Positions 48,737 to 61,186 of a stretch of DNA of 64,000 nt are shown piece by piece. Numbering within the stretch: the first letter of the stretch is position 1; every line of letters begins with the position of its first letter. The DNA lies in the NCBI RefSeq assembly GCF_026967985.1, contig NZ_JAPVBJ010000003.1:309101-373100 (forward strand). The letters run 5' to 3'. Both the position numbers and the translations under genes were made by a program. The DNA comes from Modestobacter sp. VKM Ac-2984 (GTDB lineage Bacteria > Actinomycetota > Actinomycetes > Mycobacteriales > Geodermatophilaceae). A model generated the notes under the pieces. The model worked only from the letters and a program-made list of their open reading frames with translations, was not told the DNA's origin and ran no database searches.

Positions 48737-51700
48737 GTGCCTGTCTCCCCGCACGTCCGCCCCGACGCCTCGTCTGCGCTGACCACCCTGCTCGAGCAGC
48801 GGATCCTGGTGCTCGACGGGGCGATGGGCACGGCCATCCAGCGGGACCGGCCGGACGAGGCCGGGTACCGGGGCGAGCGGTTCGCCGACTGGCCCACCGA
48901 CGTCCAGGGCAACAACGACCTGCTCAGCATCACCGCCCCGGAGCTCATCAGCGGCATCCACCGGGAGTACCTCGAGGCCGGCGCCGACCTGATAGAGACC
49001 AACACCTTCAACGCGACCCGGATCTCGCTGCTCGACTACGGGATGTCCGACCTCGCCTACGAGCTGAACGTCGCCTCCGCCCGGCTCGCCCGCGCCGCCT
49101 GCGACGCGGTCAGCACACCGGAGAAGCCGCGCTACGTCGTCGGTGCGCTCGGCCCCACCAGCCGGACGGCGTCCATCTCACCCGACGTCAACGACCCCGG
49201 CGCCCGCAACGTCAGCTACGACGAGCTGGTCGAGGCCTACCTGGAGCAGGCCAACGGGCTGGTCGACGGCGGGTCGGACGTGCTGCTGATCGAGACGATC
49301 TTCGACACGCTGAACGCCAAGGCGGCGGTCTTCGCGCTGGAGACGCTGTTCGAGGAGCGCGGCCGCCGCTGGCCGGTGATGATCTCCGGCACGATCACCG
49401 ACGCCTCCGGGCGGACCCTCTCCGGGCAGGTCACCGAGGCCTTCTGGCACTCCGTCCGGCACGTCAAGCCGCTGCTGGTGGGGCTGAACTGCGCGCTGGG
49501 CGCGGCGGAGATGCGGCCCTACATCGCCGAGATCTCCCGGATCGCGGACACCTTCGTCTCCTGCTATCCCAACGCCGGGCTGCCCAACGCCTTCGGGGAG
49601 TACGACGAGTCGCCGGAGGAGACCGCGGCGGTCGTCGGGGAGTTCGCCGAGAGCGGCTTCGTCAACGTGGTCGGCGGCTGCTGCGGCACCACGCCCGCGC
49701 ACATCGCCACCATCGCCGGTGCGGTCGCCGGCCGGGCGCCGCGGACGCCGGTCGAGGTCGCCCCGGCGCTGCGGCTGTCCGGACTGGAGCCGCTGACCGT
49801 CACCGAGGACAGCCTGTTCGTCAACGTCGGCGAGCGGACCAACATCACCGGCTCGGCCCGCTTCCGCAACCTCATCAAGGCCGGCGACTACCCGGCCGCG
49901 CTCGCCGTCGCCCGCCAGCAGGTCGAGGCCGGTGCGCAGGTCATCGACGTCAACATGGACGAGGGGATGATCGACGGGGTCGCGGCGATGGACCGCTTCC
50001 TGAAGCTGGTCGCCACCGAGCCGGACATCTGCCGGGTGCCGACGATGATCGACTCCTCGAAGTGGGAGGTCATCGAGGCCGGGCTCAAGTGCGTCCAGGG
50101 CAAGGCGATCGTCAACTCCATCTCGCTGAAGAACGGCGAGGAGGAGTTCGTCACCCAGGCCCGGCTGTGCCGCAAGTACGGCGCCGCAGTCGTGGTGATG
50201 GCCTTCGACGAGGACGGCCAGGCCGACAGCCTGCAGCGCCGCAAGGAGATCTGCCGGCGGGCCTACGACGTCCTGACGAACGAGGTCGGGTTCCCGGCCG
50301 AGGACATCATCTTCGACCCGAACGTCTTCGCCGTGGCCACCGGCATCGAGGAGCACGCCACCTACGGGCAGGACTTCATCGAGGCCACCCGGTGGATCAA
50401 GCAGGACCTGCCCGGCGCGCTGGTCTCCGGTGGCGTCTCGAACGTCTCCTTCTCCTTCCGCGGCAACAACCCCGTCCGCGAGGCGATCCACGCGGTCTTC
50501 CTGTTCCACGCCATCGCCGCCGGCATGGACATGGGGATCGTCAACGCCGGCGCCCTGGAGGTCTACGACGAGGTGCCGGAGCTGCTGCGCGAGCGGATCG
50601 AGGACGTCGTCCTCAACCGCCGCCCGGACAGCACCGAGCGGTTGCTGGAGATCGCGGCCGACTTCGCCGGCGACGGGGCGGCCAAGGAGGTCGCCACCGA
50701 GGAGTGGCGGTCCCTGCCAGTGGGGGAGCGGATCACCCACGCCCTGGTGAAGGGGATGGACGAGTTCGTCGAGGGCGACACCGAGGAGCTGCGCGCTGAG
50801 ATCAGCGCCCGCGGTGGCCGGCCCATCGAGGTGATCGAGGGGCCGCTGATGGCCGGCATGAACGTCGTCGGCGACCTGTTCGGGCAGGGGAAGATGTTCC
50901 TGCCCCAGGTCGTGAAGTCCGCGCGGGTGATGAAGAAGGCCGTGGCCTACCTGATCCCGTTCATCGAGGCGGAGAAGCAGCCCGGCGACGTCGAGCGCAG
51001 CAACGGCAAGGTCGTGATGGCCACCGTGAAGGGCGACGTCCACGACATCGGGAAGAACATCGTCGGCGTCGTCCTGCAGTGCAACAACTACGACGTCGTC
51101 GACCTGGGCGTCATGGTGCCGGGCCAGCGGATCCTGGACGCCGCCAAGGCCGAGGGCGCCGACGTCATCGGGCTCTCCGGGCTGATCACCCCGTCGCTGG
51201 ACGAGATGGTGAACCTGGCCACCGAGATGGAGCGGCAGGGCTTCACCATCCCGCTGCTGATCGGCGGGGCCACCACCTCCCGCGCGCACACCGCGGTGAA
51301 GGTCGCGCAGAAGTACTCCGGCCCGGTGATCTGGGTGAAGGACGCCTCCCGGTCGGTGCCGGTGGTCGCCGCGCTGCTGTCGCACGAGCAGCGCCCGGCG
51401 CTGCTCGCCCAGACCGACGCCGACTACGCCGCGCTGCGGGAACGGCACGCGGCCCGGCAGGACACCCGGAAGCTGCTCCCGCTGGCCACCGCCCGCGCGG
51501 CGGCGACCCCGATCGACTGGAGCGCCCACCACCCGCCGCGGCCCCGGATGCTGCTGCAGCAGACCAAGGACGTCTGCGCCGGGCCGAGCTGCGACCACCG
51601 GCACGGGGTGGCCACCCAGTTCGTGCGGAGCTTCGCCGACTACCCGCTCGCCGAGCTGCGCGAGTACATCGACTGGCAGCCGTTCTTCAACGCCTGGGAG

Positions 51701-52531
51701 ATGCGCGGCCGGTTCCCCGACATCCTGCACAACCCGACCACCGGTGAGGCGGCGCGCCGGCTGTACGAGGACGCCCAGGCGATGCTCGACCAGGTCGTCG
51801 CCGAGCGCTGGCTGCGCGCCAGCGGTGTGTTCGGGCTGTTCCCGGCCAGCCAGGTGGACGGCGACTCCATCGAGATCTACACCGACGAGTCGCGCACCGC
51901 CGTCCGGGCGACCCTGCACCAGCTGCGGCAGCAGACCGAGGGCCGGGACGGGTCGCCGCGCAAGTCGCTGGCCGACTTCGTCGCGCCCCGGGCGACCGGG
52001 CTGCGCGACCACGTGGGCGCCTTCGCCGTCACCGCCGGCCTGGGGTCGGCCGAGAAGGTGGCCGAGTTCAAGAAGGCCAACGACGACTACAACGCGATCT
52101 TGCTGGAGTCGCTGGCCGACCGGCTGGCCGAGGCGTTCGCCGAGCGGCTGCACGAGCGGGTGCGCACCGAGTTCTGGGCCTACGCCCCCGACGAGCACCT
52201 GGACGCCGACGGGCTGATCGCGGAGAAGTACGCCGGCATCCGCCCCGCGCCGGGCTACCCGGCCTGCCCCGAGCACACCGAGAAGCAGACGATCTGGGAG
52301 CTGCTCGACGTCGAGGCCGCCACCGGCATCCAGCTCACCGAGAGCATGGCGATGTGGCCGGGGGCGGCGGTCAGCGGCCTGTACTTCGCCCACCCGGAGT
52401 CCCGGTACTTCGTGCTCGGTCGGATCGGCCGCGACCAGGTCGAGGACTACGCCCGGCGCAAGGGCTGGACCGTGGCCGAGGCGGAGCGGTGGCTCTCGCC
52501 CAACCTCGGCTACCGCACCGAGGACGAGTGA
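48737..52531 (+). CDS. metH: Cobalamin-dependent methionine synthase
   Basis: This 1264-residue enzyme transfers the methyl group of 5-methyl-THF via cobalamin to homocysteine. Domains in order are homocysteine-binding ([20 protein letters not shown]; zinc ligands in NCALGAAE and [11 protein letters not shown]), pterin-binding ([20 protein letters not shown]), cobalamin cap, B12-binding with [20 protein letters not shown] (D-x-H-x-x-G), and C-terminal SAM-dependent reactivation ([20 protein letters not shown]). Length matches E. coli MetH. GTG 48737 begins the family N-terminus. It is divergent from PAC2 and ends in a strong hairpin. Confidence 0.97.
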   Translation: MPVSPHVRPDASSALTTLLEQRILVLDGAMGTAIQRDRPDEAGYRGERFADWPTDVQGNNDLLSITAPELISGIHREYLEAGADLIETNTFNATRISLLDYGMSDLAYELNVASARLARAACDAVSTPEKPRYVVGALGPTSRTASISPDVNDPGARNVSYDELVEAYLEQANGLVDGGSDVLLIETIFDTLNAKAAVFALETLFEERGRRWPVMISGTITDASGRTLSGQVTEAFWHSVRHVKPLLVGLNCALGAAEMRPYIAEISRIADTFVSCYPNAGLPNAFGEYDESPEETAAVVGEFAESGFVNVVGGCCGTTPAHIATIAGAVAGRAPRTPVEVAPALRLSGLEPLTVTEDSLFVNVGERTNITGSARFRNLIKAGDYPAALAVARQQVEAGAQVIDVNMDEGMIDGVAAMDRFLKLVATEPDICRVPTMIDSSKWEVIEAGLKCVQGKAIVNSISLKNGEEEFVTQARLCRKYGAAVVVMAFDEDGQADSLQRRKEICRRAYDVLTNEVGFPAEDIIFDPNVFAVATGIEEHATYGQDFIEATRWIKQDLPGALVSGGVSNVSFSFRGNNPVREAIHAVFLFHAIAAGMDMGIVNAGALEVYDEVPELLRERIEDVVLNRRPDSTERLLEIAADFAGDGAAKEVATEEWRSLPVGERITHALVKGMDEFVEGDTEELRAEISARGGRPIEVIEGPLMAGMNVVGDLFGQGKMFLPQVVKSARVMKKAVAYLIPFIEAEKQPGDVERSNGKVVMATVKGDVHDIGKNIVGVVLQCNNYDVVDLGVMVPGQRILDAAKAEGADVIGLSGLITPSLDEMVNLATEMERQGFTIPLLIGGATTSRAHTAVKVAQKYSGPVIWVKDASRSVPVVAALLSHEQRPALLAQTDADYAALRERHAARQDTRKLLPLATARAAATPIDWSAHHPPRPRMLLQQTKDVCAGPSCDHRHGVATQFVRSFADYPLAELREYIDWQPFFNAWEMRGRFPDILHNPTTGEAARRLYEDAQAMLDQVVAERWLRASGVFGLFPASQVDGDSIEIYTDESRTAVRATLHQLRQQTEGRDGSPRKSLADFVAPRATGLRDHVGAFAVTAGLGSAEKVAEFKKANDDYNAILLESLADRLAEAFAERLHERVRTEFWAYAPDEHLDADGLIAEKYAGIRPAPGYPACPEHTEKQTIWELLDVEAATGIQLTESMAMWPGAAVSGLYFAHPESRYFVLGRIGRDQVEDYARRKGWTVAEAERWLSPNLGYRTEDE

Positions 52532-52533
52532 AG

Positions 52534-52569
52534 GACCCCGGCCCCGGTGCTGGCGCCGGGGCCGGGGTC
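52534..52569. terminator. metH/copD bidirectional terminator hairpin
   Basis: GACCCCGGCCCCGG (52534-52547) pairs perfectly with 52556-52569 around an eight-base loop. It starts two bases after the metH stop and ends in the stop region of the convergent CopD gene. Confidence 0.8.
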
Positions 52570-53923
52570 ACTCGACGACGAGGACGTCGGTGTACGTCAT
52601 TGCGTGGGCACTGGTGAACCGGTACTCGCCCGGCTGGTCGGGTGCGGGGAAGGTGAGCAGCGTGCCGGCGGGGACGGCGACGTCGAACGAGCCGTCGTCC
52701 GCGGTGATCGTCACCGGCTGACCGCTGGCGTTGTGCACGGTCACCCGCGACCCGGCGGCGACCGGGCCGGCCACGTGGAAGCGGTCCTCGTCGACCAGGA
52801 CGCCGACGGAGAGCTCGCCGTGGTCGTGCCCGGCCATCGGGTCCGCGGCCGCCGGTGCCGCAGTGGCTGACGGCACCGCAGCGGCGACCGGGGGAGGGGA
52901 CGCCGCGAGCGCGACCGCCAGCGCGACGGTCGCCAGCAGCACGGCCGTCTCCACGACGGCCAGCCGCCGGAAGGCGCCCGGCCGCCCCGCCCGCAGCTGC
53001 GGCAGGGTGCGCCGCCGGTGCTGCCAGCCCAGCAGGCCCACGACGGTCAGCCCCAGCGTCTTGCCGAGCAACAGCACGCCGTAACCGGTGCCCAGGGCGG
53101 CGACCACGGCCCCGGCTCCGCCCAGGACGACGCCGGCCGCCAGCACCCCGGAGACCGCGGTGGCCCCGAAGCACCCCAGCGCGACCGCGCTGTACCGCCC
53201 GGCGGCCGCCGGCGCGCCCCGGCCGTACCGCAGCAGGGCGCCCAGCCCGCCGACCCACAGGCTCGCCGCGACCACGTGCACGGCCAGCGTGGTCACCGCG
53301 ACCAGGTGGTCCTCGGCGGCGGAGGAGTGCCCGCTGAGCACCACCGGGACGACCAGCGCGGCCAGCGCACCGGCCAGCAGCAGCCGCGCACCCCCGCGGC
53401 CGGTGCCGGTCCGGGCCGCCACCGCGAGCACTCCGGTGATCCCGGTGACCAGCAGCACGGCACGGCCGGCGCCGGTGTCGAGGAGGAACACCCGGACCGA
53501 GGAACCGTCCAGCGCGGTCGGGGCCACGCCCACCAGCCGGCTGACGGTGAGCAGGCCGCCGAGCAGGGTCGCCACCGCCCAGGCCAGTGCCCACGCCGAT
53601 GCCGACGCCACGGCGCGCCCCGCCTGTGGGGTCGGGTGACCGGCCCCCGCGGGCAGCAGGACGGCGGCGAACAGCAGGGTGCCCACCGTGCCGACCGCGG
53701 CGATCCGGCCGGCCAGCGTGACCACCGGCCCACCCCACTCCACCAGCAGCCCTGCCTCGCGCAGCCCGGAGGCAGCCGGAGCCGCCGGGCCGCTGCCCAC
53801 GACGATCGCCCAGCCCAGGACCGCGACCAGGCCGACCACCGCAGCCGTGGCCGCCGGCACCCGCGACCGAGGCCGCTCCGGCGCGCTCAGTTCCTGGTCC
53901 GGGCGGACCACGGTGCTGGTCAC
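52568..53923 (-). CDS. CopD-type membrane protein with C-terminal cupredoxin-like domain
   Basis: This 451-residue protein has eight to nine hydrophobic segments, including TTLAVHVVAASLWVGGLGAL (the CopD His-W-x-G motif) and GYGVLLLGKTLGLTVVGLLG. After a Pro/Ala linker with AGHDHGELSVG a ~100-residue beta domain follows (VTVHNASGQPVTITADDGSF, YRFTSAHAMTYTDVLVVE), whose late His and Met resemble copper ligands. It probably transports or senses copper together with CopC. The GTG start overlaps the CopC stop (GTGA), so the two form an operon. Confidence 0.82.
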   Translation of the reverse strand: MTSTVVRPDQELSAPERPRSRVPAATAAVVGLVAVLGWAIVVGSGPAAPAASGLREAGLLVEWGGPVVTLAGRIAAVGTVGTLLFAAVLLPAGAGHPTPQAGRAVASASAWALAWAVATLLGGLLTVSRLVGVAPTALDGSSVRVFLLDTGAGRAVLLVTGITGVLAVAARTGTGRGGARLLLAGALAALVVPVVLSGHSSAAEDHLVAVTTLAVHVVAASLWVGGLGALLRYGRGAPAAAGRYSAVALGCFGATAVSGVLAAGVVLGGAGAVVAALGTGYGVLLLGKTLGLTVVGLLGWQHRRRTLPQLRAGRPGAFRRLAVVETAVLLATVALAVALAASPPPVAAAVPSATAAPAAADPMAGHDHGELSVGVLVDEDRFHVAGPVAAGSRVTVHNASGQPVTITADDGSFDVAVPAGTLLTFPAPDQPGEYRFTSAHAMTYTDVLVVE

Positions 53924-54468
53924 CGCCGGCTGCGCAGCCGACCGAGGACCAGCGCAGCCGCCGCCCCGAGGGCCAGCACGCCACCGACCAGCCAGCCGAC
54001 CGGGAGCGCGGGGTCGGCCGGCGCGGCTGCCACCGCTGCGGGTACGGGTCCCGGCGCGGGCGTGCTCCCCGCGGCGACGGTGAAGTCCCAGGTGCCGGTG
54101 AGCGGGTGCCCGTCGGAGGAGGTGCTGCGCCACTGCACGGTGTAGCCCCCCGCGGGAAGCTCGGCGGTCAGCGACTGAGTGACGGTCGTGTCCTGGATCC
54201 CGGCGGCGCCGGTGGACACCACGGCGCGGTCCGGGCCGAGCACCAGCACCTCGGTGCCCAGCGGCAGCGGCGTCCCGCTGAACTCCAGCTCCACCGAGGA
54301 CGGGGCCGTGGGCACGGCGGCGCCGGCCGACGGGCTGCTGCGCACGAGCGCGTCGTGTGCCCGGGCGGGAGGCGCCCCGACGCCCAGGAGCAGCACGGTC
54401 AGCACCCCCACCAGCAGCACCGGCCCGGGACGCGGACCGGCGATCGGGAGGGCGCGCAGAACAGTCAT
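53920..54468 (-). CDS. CopC-domain exported copper-binding protein
   Basis: This 182-residue protein has a signal peptide (GPVLLVGVLTVLLLGVGAPP) ending in ARA-HDALVRSSPSAGAAV. Cleavage would leave His as residue 1, the Cu(II) ligand of CopC. Further family features are SSVELEFSGTPLPLGTEVLV and STSSDGHPLTGTWDFTV (second His site). A C-terminal transmembrane helix (VGWLVGGVLALGAAAALVLG) anchors it. It binds copper outside the membrane and hands it to CopD. ATG 54468 begins the signal peptide. Confidence 0.88.
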   Translation of the reverse strand: MTVLRALPIAGPRPGPVLLVGVLTVLLLGVGAPPARAHDALVRSSPSAGAAVPTAPSSVELEFSGTPLPLGTEVLVLGPDRAVVSTGAAGIQDTTVTQSLTAELPAGGYTVQWRSTSSDGHPLTGTWDFTVAAGSTPAPGPVPAAVAAAPADPALPVGWLVGGVLALGAAAALVLGRLRSRR

Positions 54469-54798
54469 GCCCGTACTTCGTCCGCGACCGCTCTTCCGGT
54501 TGGTCCGGCCCTGTCCCCGCGCGGACGAGGCCCGGACTCCCACCCGCTGCAGAGCCCGGCCTCAGGAAGTTTCTCGGGGCGCAGTGAACCGATCCGGCAC
54601 CACCCTCCGAATGCAGGGTGGTCAGCGCGACAGCGGGGTGATCCCCGCTGGGGGATCCGCCGGCTGTCCGGGGTCGACAGACCTGTTCCGCGGCGGGGGC
54701 GACGATGCGCCCGCCGACAGACCGGACGAGCGGTGTCAGCCGCCGTCCGCTGCTCCACCTCACGGTGGGTGCGGCACTCCGATCACGAGGAGCACACC
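54469..54798. other. Divergent regulatory region between copC and the CHRD gene
   Basis: This 330-base region has no gene. It contains two short dyads: ACCACCCT / AGGGTGGT (54599-54606 and 54615-54622) and GATCCCC / GGGGATC (54640-54646 and 54651-54657). Either could be an operator for the copper genes or the surface-protein operon. No CsoR-type box is obvious. Confidence 0.4.
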
Positions 54799-55575
54799 TT
54801 GCGCAAGGCACACGCATTCCCGGCCATCGCCATCGCCGCCGCAGCGTTCCCGCTGCTCACCATGAGCACCGCCTTCGCCCACGAGGGGGCCACCAGCTAC
54901 CAGGCCGACCTCGGCGCGGTGAACCAGTCCGGCGTCAGCGGCACCGGCATGGTCACGCTGGACGGCAACACGGCCACGGTGATGGTCGAGGCATCCGGGC
55001 TGCTCGCCGGTTCGCCGCACGCCCAGCACTTCCACATCGGCGCCCTGGGCGAGTGCCCGACCAACGACCTGGCGGACGACGCGGACGGCGACGGCTTCGT
55101 GAGCGTCACCGAGGCCGCCAAGTACTACGGCGCCATCGGCACCTCGCTGACCACCACCGGCGACACCAGCCCGGACAGCGGCCTGGCCATCGACCGCTTC
55201 CCGACCGCGGACGACGGCACGATCAGCTACGAGCGGACCTTCGAGGTCACCGACGACGTCCACGCGGCGTTCGAGGCGGGCACGGCCGTCCTGGTCGTGC
55301 ACGGCATCGACAAGGACGGCTCGGGTGCCTACGACGGTGACGTCATGAGCGACCTCGACCCGTCGCTGCCGATGGAGGCCACCGCCCCCGCCGCCTGTGG
55401 CGCGCTCGAGGTGGCGCAGATGGGTGCCACGCCGGCCGGTGGCGCCGAGACCGGTGCCGGCAGCACCTCCGGTACCGAGAACACCGCCGTGATCGGCGTC
55501 GGCGTCCTGGCCGCCGCCGGTGCCGCGGGTGCCGGTGCGATCGCCTACCGCCGTCGTCAGGCCGAGCAGGCCTGA
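54799..55575 (+). CDS. CHRD-domain surface protein with C-terminal anchor
   Basis: Translation most likely starts at TTG 54799 behind GAGGAG. The 258-residue product has a signal peptide (AFPAIAIAAAAFPLLTMSTA-FAHEG) and a CHRD domain with GTGMVTLDGNTATVMVEASG and HAQHFHIGALGECPTNDLAD. It also has two Ca-loop-like acidic segments (DADGDGFVSVTEA, DKDGSGAYDGDV), then a Gly/Thr linker and a terminal helix AVIGVGVLAAAGAAGAGAIA followed by YRRRQAEQA. The tail is that of a sorted surface protein, although no canonical LPXTG is visible. The next gene is a class F sortase. Confidence 0.8.
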   Translation: MRKAHAFPAIAIAAAAFPLLTMSTAFAHEGATSYQADLGAVNQSGVSGTGMVTLDGNTATVMVEASGLLAGSPHAQHFHIGALGECPTNDLADDADGDGFVSVTEAAKYYGAIGTSLTTTGDTSPDSGLAIDRFPTADDGTISYERTFEVTDDVHAAFEAGTAVLVVHGIDKDGSGAYDGDVMSDLDPSLPMEATAPAACGALEVAQMGATPAGGAETGAGSTSGTENTAVIGVGVLAAAGAAGAGAIAYRRRQAEQA

Positions 55576-55582
55576 TCCGGCT

Positions 55583-55623
55583 CCGGGTCGCGCGGGGAGG
55601 GCTGACCTCCCCGCGCGACCCGG
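55583..55623 (+). terminator. 18-bp perfect hairpin between CHRD and sortase genes
   Basis: CCGGGTCGCGCGGGGAGG (55583-55600) pairs perfectly with 55606-55623 around GCTGA, seven bases after the CHRD stop. No T tract follows. It may terminate most transcripts so that surface protein is made in excess over sortase. Confidence 0.75.
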
Positions 55624-55653
55624 CCCCCACCCACCCACTCGGAAGGACCCCCG

Positions 55654-56358
55654 GTGAGCGAGCAGAGCAGCCGTCGGCCCGGCCCACGGACGTGGACGGC
55701 GCTGGCCGTCGCGCTCGTCGTGGTCGCCGTCGTCGCCGTCGTGGTGGCGGTGAGCGGACAGCAGCAGGCCCCGCAGCCGGCTGCCGCTCCCAGCCAGGGG
55801 GAGAGCTCGACGGCCACGGGGACCCCCGCCCCGTCGACGTCCGATTCGGTGGCTGCACCTGCTGAGCCCGCGGTCCCGGCCTCCGACGAGCAGGTGGCCC
55901 AGCCGGTGTCGGTCAGCATCCCGAGCATCGAGGTGAGCAGCGACCTGCTGCGCCTGGGCCTCAACGACGACGGCACCGTCGAGGTGCCGCCGCTGGGCCC
56001 GGACGACCAGGCCGGCTGGTACGAGCGTGGCCCGGCTCCCGGCGCCACCGGCCCGGCGGTCCTCCTCGGGCACGTCGACTCGGCCGAACACGGGCCCGGG
56101 GTCTTCTTCGACCTCGGTGCGCTGCAGCCCGGCGACGAGGTGGAGGTGGCCCGCGCCGACGGCACGGTCGCCGTGTTCGCCGTCGACCGGGTGGAGCGCC
56201 ACCCCAAGGACGACTTCCCGACCATCGCCGCCTACGGGAACACCCCCGACGCGCAGCTGCGGCTGATCACCTGCGGTGGCGACTTCGACTCCTCGGCCCG
56301 CAGCTACGAGGACAACGTCATCGCCTTCGCGACCCTGGTCCGCACCGAGCCGGCCTGA
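55654..56358 (+). CDS. Class F sortase
   Basis: This 234-residue membrane-anchored transpeptidase has one N-terminal helix (ALAVALVVVAVVAVVVAVSG), an Ala/Pro/Thr linker and a sortase barrel. The catalytic residues are His in AVLLGHVDSAEHGPGVFFDL, Cys in LRLITCGGDFD and Arg in DSSARSYEDNVIAFA. GTG 55654 follows GGAAGGA. Class F sortases are typical of actinobacteria, and here the likely substrate is the adjacent CHRD protein. Confidence 0.92.
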   Translation: MSEQSSRRPGPRTWTALAVALVVVAVVAVVVAVSGQQQAPQPAAAPSQGESSTATGTPAPSTSDSVAAPAEPAVPASDEQVAQPVSVSIPSIEVSSDLLRLGLNDDGTVEVPPLGPDDQAGWYERGPAPGATGPAVLLGHVDSAEHGPGVFFDLGALQPGDEVEVARADGTVAVFAVDRVERHPKDDFPTIAAYGNTPDAQLRLITCGGDFDSSARSYEDNVIAFATLVRTEPA

Positions 56359-56394
56359 TCGGTCCCGACACCCCCTCCTCCCTAGACTCGAGGG

Positions 56395-57132
56395 GTGTCG
56401 GTGACCTCGGAGCACGACCCGTCCGGATCGATGCAGTCACTGCAGGCGGTGCTGTTCGACATGGACGGCACGCTGGTGGAGACCGAGGAGCTGTGGGGCG
56501 AGGCGATGGCCGCCCTCGCCGTCCAGCTGGGCGGCGTGTTCTCCGCCGCCGCGCGGGAGCAGACCGTCGGCACGTCGATGCGGGTGGCCATGGGCGTGCT
56601 CTACGCCGACCTGGGCATCGAGCGCAGCGAGGAGCAGCGCCGCACCGACGCCGGCTGGGTCGAGGAGCAGACCGCCGTGCTGATGACCAGCCGCGGGATG
56701 CCGTGGCGCCCCGGCGCCCGGGACCTGCTCGTCGCGGTGCGGGACGCCGGCCTGGCCACCGCACTGGTCACGACGACGCCGCGCCGGATCGCCACCCTGG
56801 TGATCGACCAGATCGCCGGGGACCTGGGGAGCTCGCCGTTCGACCTGACCGTCTGCGGGGACGAGGCGCCCGCCCGCAAGCCCGACCCCGCGCCCTACCT
56901 GCAGGCGATGCGGTCACTGGGCGTGGACCCGGCTGGTTCGGTCGTCATCGAGGACTCCCAGGTCGGGGTCACCGCCGGGCTGGCCTCGGGTGCCACGGTG
57001 CTCGGCGTGCCCTCGTTGCAGTCACTGGAACCACTGCCGGGACTGACCCTGCGGTCGTCTCTCGTCGACCTGACCGTCGCCGAGCTGCGTCGACTGGTCG
57101 AGCTGCGGGACCTGGCGCCCACGACGGCCTGA
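56395..57132 (+). CDS. HAD-superfamily hydrolase (phosphatase/phosphoglucomutase-like)
   Basis: This 245-residue protein has HAD motif I AVLFDMDGTLVETEELWGEA, motif II in TALVTTTPRR, motif III Lys in EAPARKPDPAPYLQAMRSLG and motif IV VVIEDSQVGVTAG. An alpha-helical cap is inserted after motif I. It dephosphorylates an unknown sugar phosphate or nucleotide in the cytoplasm. The GTG at 56395 is used; conserved residues begin about 14 codons later. Confidence 0.9.
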   Translation: MSVTSEHDPSGSMQSLQAVLFDMDGTLVETEELWGEAMAALAVQLGGVFSAAAREQTVGTSMRVAMGVLYADLGIERSEEQRRTDAGWVEEQTAVLMTSRGMPWRPGARDLLVAVRDAGLATALVTTTPRRIATLVIDQIAGDLGSSPFDLTVCGDEAPARKPDPAPYLQAMRSLGVDPAGSVVIEDSQVGVTAGLASGATVLGVPSLQSLEPLPGLTLRSSLVDLTVAELRRLVELRDLAPTTA

Positions 57133-57188
57133 CTGGCTCGATGCCGGTCATTACAGCGACCGCATCGAACCAGGCCCGGGACGCTCGG

Positions 57189-59178
<1,990 letters not shown>

Positions 59179-59345
59179 CGCCCCACCTGACACCCCACCT
59201 GACACCTCGGCCGACGCGGCCGGTACGTGTCGGGGGGATGACGTCCGGGCCCACGCCGCGCACCCGTTCCGAGCGTGCGGCGCCGTCACCTCCCGCGTGT
59301 ATAGATTGGCGTCCTGGCTCCCCCCGATGTGTGTGGAGGTGCGCG

Positions 59346-61136
59346 ATGGGCCCCGGTACTGGCACTGGCCCCGACGAGTTCCGAGCGCGGCGTGAGCGTG
59401 ACGTCGCCTCCCTGGTCAGTCAGATCTCCTACCTCGAGGAGGAGATCAGCCTCCTTCGACGCAAGGTCACCGACAGCCCGCGCCAGGTGCGCGCGCTGGA
59501 GGAACGGCTCGCCGAGGCGGAGGGCCGTGCGGCCTTCCTCTCCGAGCGCAACGACAAGCTGGCCGGCACGCTGCGCGACGCGCGCGAGCAGCTGGTCACG
59601 CTCAAGGAGGAGGTCGAGCGGCTGGGGCAGCCCCCGTCCGGCTACGGCGTCTTCCTGGAGCGGTTCGAGGACGGCACCGTCGACGTGTTCACCAGCGGCC
59701 GCAAGCTGCGGGTGTCGGTGTCGCCGGCCGTCGAGGTCACCGAGTTGATGCACGGCCAGGAGGTCATGCTCAACGAGGCGATGAACGTCGTCGCCGCCCG
59801 CGGGTTCGAGCGGGCCGGTGACGTGGTGATGCTCAAGGAGCTGCTGGAGCCGCTGCCCGGCATGCCGCGCCGTGCCCTGGTCATCGGGCACACCGACGAG
59901 GAGCGGGTCGTCCACCTCGCCGACTCCCTGGAGGGGCAGCCGCTGCGCAGCGGTGACTCCCTGCTGCTGGAGTCCCGCTCGGGCTACGTCTACGAGCGCA
60001 TCCCGAAGAGCGAGGTCGAGGAGCTCATCCTCGAAGAGGTCCCCGACATCGACTACTCCGACATCGGTGGGCTCTCCCGGCAGATCGAGCAGATCCGGGA
60101 CGCCGTCGAGCTGCCCTTCCTGCACGCCGACCTGTTCCGGGAGTACGAGCTGCGCCCGCCGAAGGGCATCCTGCTCTACGGCCCGCCCGGCTGCGGGAAG
60201 ACGCTCATCGCCAAGGCGGTGGCCAACTCGCTGGCCAAGAAGGTCGCCGAGCTCAACGGCGACTCCGACCGGAGCCAGGGGAAGTCCTTCTTCCTCAACA
60301 TCAAGGGCCCCGAGCTGCTGAACAAGTACGTGGGGGAGACCGAGCGGCACATCCGCCTGGTGTTCCAGCGGGCCCGGGAGAAGGCCAGCGAGGGCACGCC
60401 GGTCATCGTCTTCTTCGACGAGATGGACTCGATCTTCCGCACCCGCGGGTCGGGGGTCTCCTCCGACGTGGAGAGCACGATCGTGCCCCAGCTGCTCAGC
60501 GAGATCGACGGCGTCGAGGGCCTGGAGAACGTCATCGTCATCGGCGCCTCCAACCGCGAGGACATGATCGACCCGGCGATCCTCCGCCCGGGCCGTCTGG
60601 ACGTGAAGATCAAGATCGAGCGGCCGGACGCCGAGGCCGCGCGGGACATCTTCACCAAGTACCTGACGACGACGCTGCCCATCCACGCCGACGACCTGGC
60701 CGAGCACGGCGGCAGCCGCGAGGCGACCATCGCCGGGATGATCCAGAGCACCGTCGAGCGGATGTACACCGAGACGGAGGAGAACCGCTTCCTGGAGGTC
60801 ACCTACGCCAACGGTGACAAGGAGGTCCTGTACTTCAAGGACTTCAACTCCGGGGCGATGCTGCAGAACATCGTCGACCGGGCGAAGAAGATGGCGATCA
60901 AGGACCGCCTGGAGACCGGCGTCGGCGGCCTGCGGGTCGGGCACCTGATGAACGCCTGCGTCGACGAGTTCAAGGAGAACGAGGACCTGCCCAACACGAC
61001 CAACCCCGACGACTGGGCGCGGATCTCGGGCAAGAAGGGCGAGCGGATCGTCTACATCCGCACGCTCATCAGCGGCAAGGGCGCCGACAGCGGCCGCGCG
61101 ATCGACACGGCGACCAACACCGGCCAGTACCTGTAA
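59346..61136 (+). CDS. arc: Proteasome-activating AAA+ ATPase (ARC/Mpa)
   Basis: This hexameric ATPase recognises pupylated proteins and unfolds them into the 20S proteasome. The 596-residue chain has an N-terminal coiled coil that binds Pup ([20 protein letters not shown] and [20 protein letters not shown]), tandem OB folds (residues ~80-215), an AAA module with Walker [21 protein letters not shown], Walker [13 protein letters not shown] and arginine-finger region, and the C-terminal GQYL whose penultimate Tyr docks into the proteasome. ATG 59346 follows GGAGGTG. A -10-like TATAGA lies near 59299. Confidence 0.97.
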   Translation: MGPGTGTGPDEFRARRERDVASLVSQISYLEEEISLLRRKVTDSPRQVRALEERLAEAEGRAAFLSERNDKLAGTLRDAREQLVTLKEEVERLGQPPSGYGVFLERFEDGTVDVFTSGRKLRVSVSPAVEVTELMHGQEVMLNEAMNVVAARGFERAGDVVMLKELLEPLPGMPRRALVIGHTDEERVVHLADSLEGQPLRSGDSLLLESRSGYVYERIPKSEVEELILEEVPDIDYSDIGGLSRQIEQIRDAVELPFLHADLFREYELRPPKGILLYGPPGCGKTLIAKAVANSLAKKVAELNGDSDRSQGKSFFLNIKGPELLNKYVGETERHIRLVFQRAREKASEGTPVIVFFDEMDSIFRTRGSGVSSDVESTIVPQLLSEIDGVEGLENVIVIGASNREDMIDPAILRPGRLDVKIKIERPDAEAARDIFTKYLTTTLPIHADDLAEHGGSREATIAGMIQSTVERMYTETEENRFLEVTYANGDKEVLYFKDFNSGAMLQNIVDRAKKMAIKDRLETGVGGLRVGHLMNACVDEFKENEDLPNTTNPDDWARISGKKGERIVYIRTLISGKGADSGRAIDTATNTGQYL

Positions 61137-61146
61137 CGACGCTGCA

Positions 61147-61184
61147 CCGGCGGACCGGACCCGGAGACGGGCCCGGTCCGCCGG
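61147..61184. terminator. Hairpin between arc and the convergent HAD gene
   Basis: CCGGCGGACCGG (61147-61158) pairs perfectly with 61173-61184; a CCC/GGG extension lies inside the loop. It starts ten bases after the arc stop and can terminate both convergent genes. Confidence 0.7.
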
Positions 61185-61186
61185 CG

